The notes: generated by a model from the sequence alone, not told the origin. Numbered from the stretch's first letter, positions 45,836 to 57,423 are shown. The stretch: 64,000 nucleotides of DNA from Paralvinella palmiformis (GCA_025642065.1 JAODUP010000572.1:120001-184000); one strand, 5' to 3'. Made by a program: numbers and translations.

Positions 45836-47397
45836 GCCTATATCTATGATATCAGGTATATTAATTTAATATTATATGATGATATTAATGATGATTATTT
45901 TGTGTTGAGAAATATTATCTATTTTCAATTAGATTTAAACAAATCCTCTTCCCGTTTGTTAACTCTTCAAAACTGATCATTAGTAAATAGTGATTCGGAT
46001 TTATACTGTTATTACACATCATTCAGGATATAATAAATGTTGTGGTTGTTATTGTGCGTGTATGGCATTTGCAGCCAGTGCATGTATAAAAGTTCATGGA
46101 TGTTTGTTACGTAAATAATAATTACGTAACAACAAGCCACGCCTTCTAAAAGAGACAAACGAAAATTTCACGTAAAATTCAGTTCGATCGAGTATTTAAT
46201 AATACATTTATAACAAAGGCGAGATACAGAAAACATATATAACACATCATACACAAACCCACAAAATATCTGTAAACGTGTAAACAAAGCATAAAACAAA
46301 CAATTATTTCGGTTAGTGGGGAATTACTCAATGCAGTATTAACATTGAAAACTGTGAAAATATACGAACATTAACATGAACAAAACATATACCATCCATA
46401 CATCTGATATTGTTATAATCGCTAGATTTCAATACGTGTCGTATGTCAGGACATGATTCAATTTAAAACGTTTACATGGTTCTACAGCCACTGAAATAGT
46501 ATTTTCCAGGATATATTTAACATTTTCCATGACAAAGTATACAAGACTTATAGGTACTAAATCAAGGTACACGCGAAAACGGATATTATATTTATTCAAT
46601 GTATGATCGATTATTGACATTTTTATGGTACAGCCTCCTCCTCAAGCCTTCTAGCTGTTTGATCCACTCACTTTTATTTAAATTTAACTAACATGGGACA
46701 TCAAGTTTATGTACTGGTACTCGTTTTCTTTTAGAATCCAAGTTTTCTTCATGGGCTTTTTGTTCTACGCGGATGTGTTTTCACAAGCTATATTTTTTTC
46801 AAGGACATTTCCAGATTTGGTAAAATTCAAGGACATTTCCAGGACCTGGAAAATGAATTTTTTATTTTCCAAGACATATGGGAACCCCGCGTTTAGCTTC
46901 ATCAACAAACAAACTGAAATCTTACGTTAAGCAGGAAGAGATTCTTCTTGGAAAGATGAAGATTTAGAGATTCGCATACAGGAAATGAGATTTGTTATAT
47001 TTGGGTAAACTTTGGTGACCTCGTGGTCTAAACTCAAGTGTAAGACTAGTAATCAAGTTTGCTGAGTAACACGCCTTAACAGCGGATGTACGAATGTCAG
47101 TTGGCAACGAGTCACATGACTAGTGTTATCACGTGATACAATGTGAATCACAGATGATATAACATGCACCAAGGTGAATTTTAATCTAATAACGCGCATA
47201 TTAATAATAACAAAATCTCATACATTTATTAAGATGATGAAATGGAGAAATTGTTTATTATCTAAGCCATATAATACCTGACATCATCACCGACAATGAG
47301 GTAATATTTCATAACTTCCAGTGTAGTTTAGGGAAGGACTTCTGGATCCTAAATTTATTTATAAAGTTACCCTAAGAAGGGTATGGAGCCTGGAGCC

Positions 47398-47428
<31 letters not shown>

Positions 47429-47900
47429 AAATGCAGTTCACCATACCTAAAGAATCGGCATGAATATATAATATATTTTTTAAATAAATTATATTTATGA
47501 GCTAAGACAGCATTTCATATTGTAACAAAATTTATATGGACATGAACAAACTCCAAGCTGACGCTGTATCCATCCTTAAATCTCATATGGTTTGCTGAAA
47601 CGGATCATGCAAATGCAAATATTAATAGTTTAGATTCAAAATATCCAACTCGGTTCAAAGACAAGACAGCCGACATCTGATGTCACAGTAAAACATCTGC
47701 TGTGATTTAGGGAGAAGAAACAGCTCAGTCTTGTCAAACAAGAACATTGTGTACACAAACAGATTGACGCTACATCTCTAAGTCCCGAAAAATAGTAACT
47801 GTTCGCCGAACAGGAGGAGGTATGGTATTTGTGGTACCGATGTAGATGATCATAATGCCAGTAGACAAATGACATCCCACAAAGTCAATCATAACAATTA
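45836..47900. other. Intergenic, no gene seen
   Basis: AT-rich. Contains a dispersed-type repeat at about 46780-46885 ('acatttccaggacctggaaa') and a (CA)n run at 47397-47423. Nothing coding was recognised. Confidence 0.5.
46780..46885. repeat. 'TTTCCAGGACCTGGAAA' dispersed repeat fragment
   Basis: Contains the near-palindrome 'tttccaggacctggaaa' and 'ttttattttccaagaca' followed by 'gggaaccccgcg'. A similar 'cttggaaatgtcctggaaat' stretch occurs at about 29574. Likely the end of an animal DNA transposon; class uncertain. Confidence 0.35.
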
Positions 47901-48070
47901 CACATCTGTTAAGTCTTCTAAAATATCAATCTCTTCACTGTATTGAAATAAGAAACTATCCCATAAGGAGTTCTCGGTGATTCGACGACGTCGTTTCACG
48001 ATTGACAACCGCTCATCAACAGGCTGAACTAAGAATTCGTTGGTCACATGAGTCACCTGAACACCATTCG

Positions 48071-48597
48071 TTATCCCGTACATGAGTCAGAATCTGTTGA
48101 TGACAGACTGCGTGAGTCATAACTCCCATAGAGGTGACGAGGACGATGACTCCGTTGACTCCGGACTGCTTTGCTTTTTCCCGACGGATGATATTTTGGA
48201 ATCTGATATCGGCCTTGATGTGATGTACTCGGCAGTACATTGGATGACGGCCGTGAGGAAGAATCTGGATCGCTGCGGCAGGATCTCGGCGTCGTCGTCG
48301 TCGACGGGTGATGAGGATGCGGTATGACAGCGCTCCGTAAGCTGCTGCCTTCTGACGTGCTGAATGATTCGGTGCTAGTCCTGTCCGGGTTAGTGCAATG
48401 AGCCACACCGGCTCTGCCTCTGTCAACGTGCACGTCATTGTGCTGTGAATCTATGTTTGTCTCCTGTCTCGTTTCATTTTCTACCTGTACACTAGGTGGC
48501 GGTAGTGATTGTTTATCTGTTAAACGCAGGGCTGGCTCGTCACCGGGATATGGTGGAGGGGCTTCATTGGGATACTGCGGTGCTGCCACTATGAATT
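48071..48597 (-). CDS. Shisa-like terminal exon: Pro/Ser-rich tail
   Basis: Acceptor tttggcag. Encodes EFIVAAPQYPNEAPPPYPGD, then about 155 low-complexity residues rich in Ser, Arg, Thr and His, ending STDSDSCTG and TAA. The PPPY motif is a WW-domain ligand. The tail carries many SR and SS pairs. Open frames on the other strand and in another minus frame are overlaps, not genes. Confidence 0.88.
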
Positions 48598-49673
48598 CTG
48601 CCAAAAAATAAATGTTATCATTAGCGCCAAGTGGCATTTTTAAAGATATTCTAGATCATTATTACCAATTCAGGCATTTCTGTGAATTTTTTACTTATAA
48701 TTGAAACCAGAAATACGTTTATTGTAATGTATATCTGTTTATTAGTTTAATCACGGCATTTGGATTATCCTTTTCTTAATTCACCATTACTTCTGTTGCA
48801 CATAAATGCACAAACGAATTCCTCATTTAATGGAAAAAAGGGTTAACAATTTACCTGGAAAAATGGTTCCATGTGGGCACATGGCATAATTAACTGTATC
48901 AGAGGAATCTCTGGATAATCCTGGATATGCTGGCAGTTGTGGCGGATCTGTGTAGAAAAATTGACATTTAACTGGCTGGAACCATTGATTAAAAATAATT
49001 TATGCTGGAATATTGTTCCACAAATTGTTGATGATATTTATTAAACAGATTCCAATTTATTACAGAATGTCAACATCCTAGTCACTAACGGGCTAATTGA
49101 TATCGGTACTAACTTTGTAACCGTTTTCTTCGCTTGTACGCCCAACAACAATGGCAGAAGAAACAGGACAATATTATGGTCGCTATCAGCAGGATAAGGC
49201 TACCAATGGCGAGGCCAATCAACAAAGATATCCTGGAATATTAACATTTATAAATGTTAACCATTTATTACTGATAAAATGCTGCACAAAGATGGGGTAT
49301 TTACACACAAACACACTCACTCACTCACTCACTCACTCACTAACTCACTCACTCACTCACTCACATACACACACCATTTCACTGGAATAGTATGACAGAT
49401 TATAATGAATTATACAGTTCTCTCATAGTTTTAGAAACAAGCAAAAGACACATTTATGAAAGCTCGATCCTCAACAGACGGTAACTATGGTTACTTACTG
49501 TTGGACCTGGTTATCGTGCGGTTTTTCTTCAACTTCCGGTTTAGGACAGCAGTATTTGTTATCTTCCGGGCCACAGCAGTATTGTCTGTCTGGACCACCC
49601 CATCTCGGGCAGTAGAACCCGTTATTCCACTGTCCGTGTCTGTCAACAAATCCTCTACAATATTCTTCTGAGG
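48071..49673 (-). CDS. Shisa-family transmembrane protein (four exons found, 5' end missing)
   Basis: Minus-strand exons in order: 49673-49499, 49232-49114, 48947-48855, 48597-48071. All junctions are GT-AG with matching phases (1, 2, 1, 1). The product has the Shisa domain (EYCRGF, WNNGFYCP, QYCCGPEDNKYCC), one transmembrane helix (ISLLIGLAIGSLILLIATII), a cysteine-rich juxtamembrane CFFCHCC with basic stop-transfer YKRRKR, and a Pro/Ser-rich tail with PPPY. Known family roles: ER retention of Wnt/FGF receptors, AMPA-receptor accessory subunits, and WW-protein binding through PY motifs. Which role applies here is not known. The signal peptide exon should lie further right on the minus strand and end in phase 1. 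Confidence 0.88.
48855..48947 (-). CDS. Shisa-like exon: first cytoplasmic segment
   Basis: Acceptor ctacacag, donor g|gtaaat. Encodes PPQLPAYPGLSRDSSDTVNY then AMCPHGTIFP. PAYPG resembles the PY-type repeats seen in the tail of the family. Confidence 0.82.
49114..49232 (-). CDS. Shisa-like exon: transmembrane helix
   Basis: Acceptor attccag, donor a|gttagt. Encodes ISLLIGLAIGSLILLIATII then LSCFFCHCCWAYKRRKRLQ: a hydrophobic helix, membrane-proximal cysteines that could be palmitoylated, and basic residues on the cytoplasmic side. Confidence 0.9.
49315..49362. repeat. (CACT)n microsatellite
   Basis: In the intron between the extracellular and transmembrane exons of the Shisa-like gene. Confidence 0.95.
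49499..49673 (-). CDS. Shisa-like exon: cysteine-rich extracellular domain
   Basis: Acceptor tcctttag, donor ca|gtaagt. Encodes SEEYCRGFVDRHGQW, NNGFYCPRWGGPDRQYCCG and NKYCCPKPEVEEKPH. Six or more cysteines are placed as in Shisa. Phase 1 entry requires a G from an upstream exon (giving Ala). Confidence 0.9.
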
Positions 49674-50197
49674 CTAAAGGAAACCAAACAAAAAACGAAA
49701 TACACGTAAACGATGTGTTTCTTGTTGTTAGACTTTACTGAAGGACTATTAGCTCAGTCAATGAGATGTAGAGACAAAATGTCGGCCTCTGATCCTGTTT
49801 TGATACTGTTAGATCTGTTTCTAAACAACATACATCCTGTATCCCGGCAGCTGACACTGAAGGACCAGTAAAGGTTAGACAACATCTTTAAGTGGTGAAT
49901 GCTGGCAATAGGAAGTAATTAAAAACTCCATTCCAGATAATGATCACAATATTTATTATCTAGTGAATATTTAGCATCATATGGTTCCAGTTCATCGTCA
50001 TAAGTTTACAACAACAACCCCCCCCCACACACACACAAAAAAGATGCAGAGGACAAGAATATAAATATACATCTAATTAATGTTTGCAGAAAGAAAACCC
50101 CCCAAATAAAAAATAATTTTTTAAACTAATCACAAAATAATTATTGATCATGATCATCGCCATAAGAACTTAACAGTGACAACAATAATATGGTTAC

Positions 50198-50228
50198 CTC
50201 GTGAATCTGTAATTAGCAGTAGCTTCAT
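50198..50228 (-). CDS. Weak candidate first exon of the Shisa-like gene
   Basis: ATG AAG CTA CTG CTA ATT ACA GAT TCA CGA G, then gtaacc. It ends in phase 1 as required and would give MKLLLITDSR-A-SEEYC. The hydrophobic run is too short for a normal signal peptide, so this may be chance. Confidence 0.2.
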
Positions 50229-50785
50229 TCGATACCCGTATTTATGACGTAATCGTTGGCATTATGCCATGCGATTTGTTCGGTACAAACATTAACCTAA
50301 ATACAAACGTGGGACGCTTCGATTGGACGATTTATTTACACGCCAGCAATATCCACACGACCTAGTTTCGCCGGCACTTATGACGCACGGTGTTTAATTA
50401 ACCTAAAGGTGATTTCCCCGATTGATCAGATGGTGGTGATGGTGCAGTAGCCCACCTTGACCGTCCGTAACCCCCTCTTCGCGCGGCTATTAACGTCGCC
50501 AGTCCATTCCAGCATTCTCACGGGACATGAATAATTAACGTCTTCCTGTAACAGCCTATTTGCTGGCTGGTCTCTGTGGAGTATAACGCTGTTTAGACAA
50601 CTTGTTGCCATCCCGTTAAGGACCGAGCTTCAAACAAAGTCGACATGTTTACGGACAGTACATAACAGTTAGGTATCATCAATTTATCATCATGGCCGGG
50701 TACTGTCCTCTGTGCGGTGGTTTGTCGAGGGGGGGGGATGGGTTGGTGGACTTTGAGGAACCGCCAAATGTAATTTCCAGTTTGA

Positions 50786-50860
50786 CTTAGCGAATGAGGA
50801 TATAAGTCTTTACCACACTGGAAATAAGTATTTTTCACTTTATTGTGCTATCCTGGTACT
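50786..50860 (+). mobile_element. SINE family B, 3' fragment
   Basis: 'accacactggaaataagtat' and 'gtgctatcctgg' match the 3' end of the copy at 5768. The G-rich piece before it ('tactgtcctctg..ggtggtgg') may be its decayed middle. Confidence 0.55.
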
Positions 50861-51403
50861 TTAATGTATCTTTGTATGTTAGTGCTAGTATACATATATG
50901 TATTTACATTAGTGTACAAAATAAATCAAATCAAATCAAAAAGAATTTCCATTTTGCTAACGTATATAAAAGATCAATAGTTTAATCTGAGACTGGGGAC
51001 AAACCTTCAGAGACAATTTTGGGAACGACTGTACTGCGAGAGAACATTATGTAGAAGTTAACTGTCTGCCGATATAACTTATTTTCCCTTTTTATCCATT
51101 AAGCATTTTATTATGCTGTTCTGTGGTCGGTGACCCGTAATAATTGTTTCAGATAAGGGAGTTGCAGCTCGTATCGTAAATAAAATGGAAAATGAAGCAT
51201 CTCTGTAGTAGTGTAAACACCCATCCCGAAACGAACTGCCTTTTACTGACGAGTGAAACATCCCACATATGTCAGTGGAATTCGATCACAACTTACAAGA
51301 CAGTTAGTGGTCAGTAGGTCAGTGGCCTACCAATTAAACAATAGACGGTTTGGAGTTAATGTAATACAGCTAATGCTAATGCGAACCTCCAAATGGGTGT
51401 ATG

Positions 51404-51953
51404 TCTAATAAGTAAGGACATTGTTGCGTAGCCGAGCATCGGAACCGTGTTCGCTGGCGATAAAGATCCGAGCACTCAATGCGCACGCGCCAAATGTGCG
51501 TTTTCTGGTGCTCGCACGCGGAGCTTCAAACCAAACATCAGAACGGTGCAGGCTGGTGATAAAGAGCCGAGCACTAACTGAACGCGCATGCGCCTATTTT
51601 GGCTTATTTCGGATGCTCGGACGCGGATATGGAAAAGATCCGAGCCAAGGTGTTACTATCATGTCGATATAGTTGAACTGATGTGATATCTTCGACCTCC
51701 TTTATTCTTGAACATCTTCAAAGATGTCGAAAGCCTCAACCTAACTTTAGACCAAATACAACTGTAGATCTATTACATTCAAGCGCCATATTTAGAAGGT
51801 CTGAAAACGATGGCGATAACGAATTCGGGAACCAGCGCATGCGCGTTAAGTGCTCGGCGCTATCCGGAGCCAGCGCATGCACATTGAGTGCTCGGATCTT
51901 TAGCGCCAGCGAACACGGATCCGATGCTCGGCTATCCAACCACTTCGAATAAG
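51404..51953. mobile_element. Foldback element FB, copy B
   Basis: Left arm 'gcgtagccgagcatcggaac', 'cgtgttcgctggcgataaag', 'atccgagcactcaatgcgca'. The right arm is the near-exact reverse complement, ending 'ggctatccaaccacttcgaa'. Internal copies of 'gagccgagcactaactgaac' and 'gcgcatgcgc' make it a multi-unit foldback. No ORF with known similarity. Much richer in CpG than copy A. Confidence 0.85.
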
Positions 51954-52130
51954 TAAATAAAATTAATCAAATCACAGGATCTAGTGCTGGATGGCGCCGA
52001 ACGCGGCTTCCTGGACGGCTCACCTTACTTTAATAGCCGAATATACAAAGATGTATAGCCACAGCCTAATTACCAATAATAATCTTTAAAAAACACCCCA
52101 CCCTAAAATTTACCAATATATCACCACTGC

Positions 52131-52355
52131 TTGATAATAATAATTGATGTTAAAATTTACGGATGTTATTTTATATATTACATAGTATATTTTATGTATT
52201 ACATAGTGTATTTTTTATATTACATAGTGTTTTTCATATATTACATAGTCATAGTGTATTTTATGTATTACATAGTGTATTTTATATATTAGGCTACATA
52301 GTGTAATAATAAAATAACACCAATATATTTTAACATCAATTATAATTATCAAACA
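52131..52355. repeat. Inverted repeat enclosing a TTACATAGTGTATTTTATAT array
   Basis: Arms 'ttgataataataattgatgt' (from 52131) and its reverse near 52331-52352 surround five to six copies of a roughly 20-25 bp AT-rich unit. It resembles an AT-rich foldback or MITE that amplified its core. Confidence 0.7.
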
Positions 52356-52476
52356 ATAACCAATATCGGTATTTTCCATTCTTACCACTCTTTGCCATAA
52401 ATATCCAAAACTCCCATGGTACGGGGCCGTAAATCGTCGAGAAAAACTGACAAAAACAGTCTTGGATGACTGAAGA

Positions 52477-52508
<32 letters not shown>

Positions 52509-53868
52509 TATGGTCTGTTTTCACTTAAAAGCCGTTATTGGTATCATACGGTGATACCTATAACATCATGGTATACCATGTAACATCCTCGTGTTTACTC
52601 TATGTCAGTGACCTTAGCTAGATAAATAACTCGGGACACCAGGCGGCAATATTTCCTCGATGCTAACATTCTTTTTCTTTTTTTAAACAGGATGTTTTAA
52701 TTTCCAGCTGAAGACGAATTCGTACAGCGGAAAATAAACATCACCGCATATCGTCACTGGTGAAGAAGGCCTCGTGTTTTCATTTAGCCGGGATGGCTAG
52801 ATCGTGTCCGGATCACCTTCGCACGCCCTCTTTCATTAAGCTACTTCCACGGCGAGAAATCCCACCGAGCTAGCCGGTTAACGTTATACTGTACAGTATA
52901 TTATAGTATATACTAGACTATATAGAACGGTGTAAAGTGGAATGTTTTGACCATCGATGTCACCGTGAGTCACTCTGGCATAAACATCTGTTACAACGAA
53001 TCCAGCCATTAACTGCCAAGTGAGGTAATTACCACAACGTAATTACACGTAAACACCGGTTAATTAATTTCCACCGACCGCGTTTAATATGGCAGTTCTA
53101 ACCTAACTGTTGCGTAAACCAGCTGCCTTCCGCGACGCTACCATGAGCCGCTACAGTGTTCGGGAGATGTCAAATCCCAGGTGAAAAACGAGGTTGTGAA
53201 AATCCCGGTTTGGTGTAGTAGATTTTTAAGCCATTGTTCCTCTATTTCCTGCCAGGAAAGACGAGACGCCCATTTTGAATAGCTCCACCTGCTTCTGGCT
53301 CGATGTGCGGCCTAGTACGTGAGAAAGCGTATACAAATCTAAGAACTATCCAGAATATCGACTGGTTACTGGTCAAATGAAGGTCATCTGGAGGTCAGTG
53401 ATTAAACTATAGGTCAGACATCATATCAGATTCCACAAAACATTTTGTTCTTCGTGTATGACAACATCCGAATATTTTCCGTTATATTCCTAATACTGCA
53501 ATATTTGACCAATCGGCAACAATCTGGATCAGCTGTTGCCGGCGGAAATAATCACTGAGTCTGGCGACCGCAACAAACAAACAAACATCAGTCAGGATCC
53601 ATCTGGCTTCGGAATCACAGACGAAAGAACACTTGGTGCTGAGCTGGCGAACAAGTGCAGCAGATGCCTTAATCTGGACAAAGTCCTCATCCGGAATGCC
53701 ATTCTTGTTATGGCTGGTTGGTAGAATAGTCTAGGCACTGGGCAGCTCAAACTATTACAACAGTACGCGGTACAGATACCATGATACATATACCAAATAC
53801 TACGGCACAGATACCAAATAGATTATTATAAGAATTCCTATAAACATTTTACCATTGTTAGTAAAATT
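52356..53868. other. Intergenic, no gene seen
   Basis: Includes a (CT)n run at 52483-52509. CpG-moderate, unique-looking sequence. Confidence 0.5.
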
Positions 53869-53940
53869 GCCAACTAGAATGATCTTTCAGATGCGATCTG
53901 ATCTTTCTTCTTTGTAATCGGAAGTAAACTTCTAGTTGGC
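53869..53940. repeat. Inverted repeat, 11 bp perfect arms
   Basis: GCCAACTAGAA (53869-53879) and TTCTAGTTGGC (53930-53940) with a 50 nt loop that contains its own TCAGAT/ATCTGA pair. Confidence 0.7.
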
Positions 53941-53978
53941 TAGTAGTACCGACACCATCCATGTATGATGTATCATTG

Positions 53979-54057
53979 GCTATAGATCGTCTTTACTCTC
54001 GCAACACCAGGGAGTTAGCTCGTAGACCGTCTTTACTCTAGCCACACCAGGGAGTAA
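53979..54057. repeat. Two-copy tandem repeat, about 39 bp
   Basis: 'cgtctttactctcgcaacac' + 'cagggagt' is repeated as 'cgtctttactctagccacac' + 'cagggagt'. Confidence 0.85.
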
Positions 54058-54782
54058 ACTAACTCTGTGCTGAATCCAGAGATTAGAGTCCTGATTAGAT
54101 CTGACAGAACACCGCACACAGGATGACAGCGGCCTCTGGCGGCTCTTAGACTACACACACGCGCGCACACGCATACACACATCACGAACCAGACAAACGC
54201 CAATCTGGTTGTTTGATAATGGGACCGACTGTGCATGTGCGTGCGTGATAGAGTTCGTTTTTACTATTATAATAGTTTATACGAAATACTGAATAGACCT
54301 TGTTTATCAATACTTCTGTGGGACAGCTCAATAAAGGTAAAACTACTGGTCAAATGTTGATATAACATCTCGCTAAATATTAATATGTGGTTGTATATTT
54401 TATTGTCCATCATAAATATAATATCTATTCCCCCCCCATTATCTGATATTATAAAACCACCTGTCCTCAATAGCCTACAGTATATCATCCCAATAGGTCA
54501 ATATTATTATATAATTATACTGCACGGTCCGTTGACGACGTTCAAGTTTGTATACGGGGTGGGGGGGGGGTGAATGAAGCAAAGACCGGGCAGAGTCCAT
54601 TAACTGTAACCTTAAATACATAGAAATGACTCTCCAGTGATAACAACATCCGGGTGTTTACCAAAGATATCCCCCTCCCCGATATATAAGAGGGATATCT
54701 CATTATCCAATACTGATCCCCTGGGTTAAGGTGTCGGTATTAGAGGTCGCTAGGTGGCGCATTCCGCCCTCCACTTGGGAAT

Positions 54783-55025
54783 ATGTCAGATCATTCCACC
54801 CGATCGACCTCAACCCTCCCCCCCAACACAGTGTCAGATAAACACAGTGTGTTTAAGTCTAATAGACTCCTGGGGGTAGATTTAACGGCCAAGCAAAAGC
54901 GGCACTTTTATAACCGGATCAAAGATCCCGAAGCCGTCCGGATCTCTGACTGCGTGAATTACGGTTTATATCGGGAGTTACGCTTTAAGAGAAATAACAC
55001 GACAACAGTGGATTCGATCTACTAG
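54783..55025 (+). CDS. Unassigned 80-residue ORF
   Basis: Runs from ATG to TAG; begins MSDHSTRSTSTLPP and contains LLGVDLTAKQKRHFYNRIKD, then VRISDCVNYGLYRELRFKRN. The composition looks protein-like (charged, balanced, no simple repeat after residue 15), unlike other open frames nearby. A C-rich tract ending 'aacacag' at about 54833 could also be a splice acceptor, making this a last exon. No family recognised. Confidence 0.35.
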   Translation: MSDHSTRSTSTLPPNTVSDKHSVFKSNRLLGVDLTAKQKRHFYNRIKDPEAVRISDCVNYGLYRELRFKRNNTTTVDSIY

Positions 55026-55489
55026 GATCTGATATACTGAGCCACACAGAACGAAAATGAATTCTTCTCCAGATTGAACATTCCGAACCGATAGTTTCTC
55101 TACCGCGTCAACAAAAATAAAGAGTGATTTATTTATTTTAAAATTTTGTTGAAGAACGCGCCGCCCGCTAGCGGTTAGATGATTTACGATGGAAGCCACG
55201 CATTTATCAGTCCAGAATGAGACGCGTGCCGAGCGAAGAGAAAACACGAATACGAGTTGTAATGCGATTAAATATGGCCTGACGTGTGGGGGAAGGGCCG
55301 CTGGGAGAAACATGGTCGGCTTGCCATAAGGACAGAAGCTGAATCATGGGAACTAATGCTGTAATCAGAATAATATCTCCTCCGGTCGGCTTGACATAAA
55401 TGTCCATTACAGTATAGGTCAATACAGAGTAACCATAAACCATGGACCGGAGGACGTCAGAGATGTCCTGAATCCTTCGTGATATAGAC

Positions 55490-55920
55490 GGACTCTCATG
55501 GTCATCAGAGTACTGACCAGAGTACTGATACCATGACCAGAGTACTGACCCCATGGCCAGAGTACTGACATCATGCCCAGAGTGCTTACATTATAGCCAA
55601 GAGTACTTACACCATGGCCAGAGTACTGACCATATAGCCAAGAGTACTTACACCAAGGCAAGAGTACTGATCATGTTGTCATCGTATTGACCCCATGGCC
55701 AGAGTACTTATCCTATGACTACAGTATTGACTTCATGGCCACCATACTGACATTATGACTATCGTACTGACCCTATGGCCATTGTACTAACCCCATAGCC
55801 ATCGTACTGACCCTATGGCCATCGTATTGACCCCATGACCAGAGTACTGACCTCATGGCCAAAGTACTGACCCCGTTGCCAGAGTATTGATCATATGGTT
55901 ACAGTACTGACCACGTGGAC
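55490..55920. repeat. Minisatellite, about 20 bp unit
   Basis: Around 20 imperfect copies of 'gtactgaccccatggccaga' and variants with 'catcgtactgaccctatggc'. Open frames with YSGHGVSTLG-type repeats on the minus strand are by-products. Confidence 0.95.
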
Positions 55921-57421
55921 AGGGTCCCGACACTGTTATAGGCTCAATTCTGTCCGAATCGCTCTATCTCTCAGCCTAAGTCTACAAATCCTTTTACAGA
56001 CCAATGTTGTCGTACATGGGATATGGCTTGGTTATAACACTGTTATTTTGAGCTCAGTGTGCGTGTGGGGGAAAAACAGTGTGTGAAATGGCACCGGCAC
56101 AGAGTCGCCAACCGTTAATACAACACCCCGCCATTATTCATGGTCGAAATTCACCGACGAAGTCATGGTCCCCGGTCTTCTAAGAAAAATGGTCCATTTC
56201 ATTCTGAAGTTTTCTGAAGTAAGTTTAGAACTGACCAATCAGACTGGCTAGCATTTGGCCCTAGTGACAAGAAGCCTGCTGAACTAGTTTCCTCTGGTTC
56301 AGAAAACAAGCATAGAAATGAATTAAAACTATTATTTGACAGGGCAATCAGTGTCAGTTTTATAATACCAAGTAGCCGTGTTTATTTTTAATGTTTTCTC
56401 ATCGGAGATCTGAATAATTTGTCCCGTTTGTGAGGCCCCAGTTACAAAAATAAATGGTGAGTCCAGTAAATAGTAATCCTGCCTAGGATTTCGCACTCAA
56501 AGGGGTAGTCATTATTTTCTCACAGTGTCGTTCACTCATAATTTTTTTAGTCACAACTATCCAAACCACTAATTAAACGTCTAAAACAGATAATAGTATT
56601 TCATTATCATCCAATAATATCAGTATAACAACCAACGAGGTTTTGAAAAAGTAAAACACTAAATCTATGCTCCCGATGGCCGTTATTATGAAAGGAACCT
56701 AACAATTTAGCCAGCCTCTGATTGGTCGGCTGATTTGCCGAGGATTGCCGATCTCCATGAAAACGACGATCCTTTGCTGGCCAATATCTGTTTTAAATTA
56801 TTCTAATAACAACGACTTTTATTAACATTATTAATCACTCTATCACTTATATCTTGCAAGTTATACATAATTTACTCTTTTGCTTTTTATAGATACGTTG
56901 TAATAAGTTTGTGTTTACAAAGATCGCTTTGATCTGGCCGCCATATAGCTGATTCATTATACAACAGATTGGGTAGACGATGCAAGCATACCGAGTGTTG
57001 GCACTGAGAGTGGTCACATTACACACATAACCGAGAAATATTGTACCAACACCAACACACACACACTGATGACGTCAGTACACAACTCAGCCCGGTGGGC
57101 ACTCGTCGAGTGAAAAAGAACAAAATCGAATATTACCGAGGACGTCTCATATGACAACCAATTGTTGTTCGGGATCTGAATCCCGGTGTAGGCACAATTA
57201 AAATATCAACGTATTCAAAATGTAATACCTTCAGGGCTTAATAAAATCACAGTTCTGATAAATTAAAAATATTAAATGGCTAGAAATAGACAAATTTACA
57301 AAAATGCTTTAACATGCAAAAACCAGGACGATTTTTCATACTAATGCTTGTACTGTTTAATCGACTTAAACCGCATATTTTCCTGATGATCTTTAATGTT
57401 ACTGACCCTAAACGATACAAG

Positions 57422-57423
<2 letters not shown>
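55921..57423. other. Intergenic, no gene seen
   Basis: An AT-rich stretch starting 'caaaggggtagtcattattt' (56499) has the look of an old DNA-transposon end. A B-box-like 'gaatcccggtgtaggcac' at about 57178 may be a SINE A scrap. No gene recognised. Confidence 0.4.

Noticed and set aside
48016..48438. 140-residue minus-strand frame overlapping the last Shisa-like exon
   Set aside because: It is in a different frame from the exon that splices in phase with the Shisa domain.
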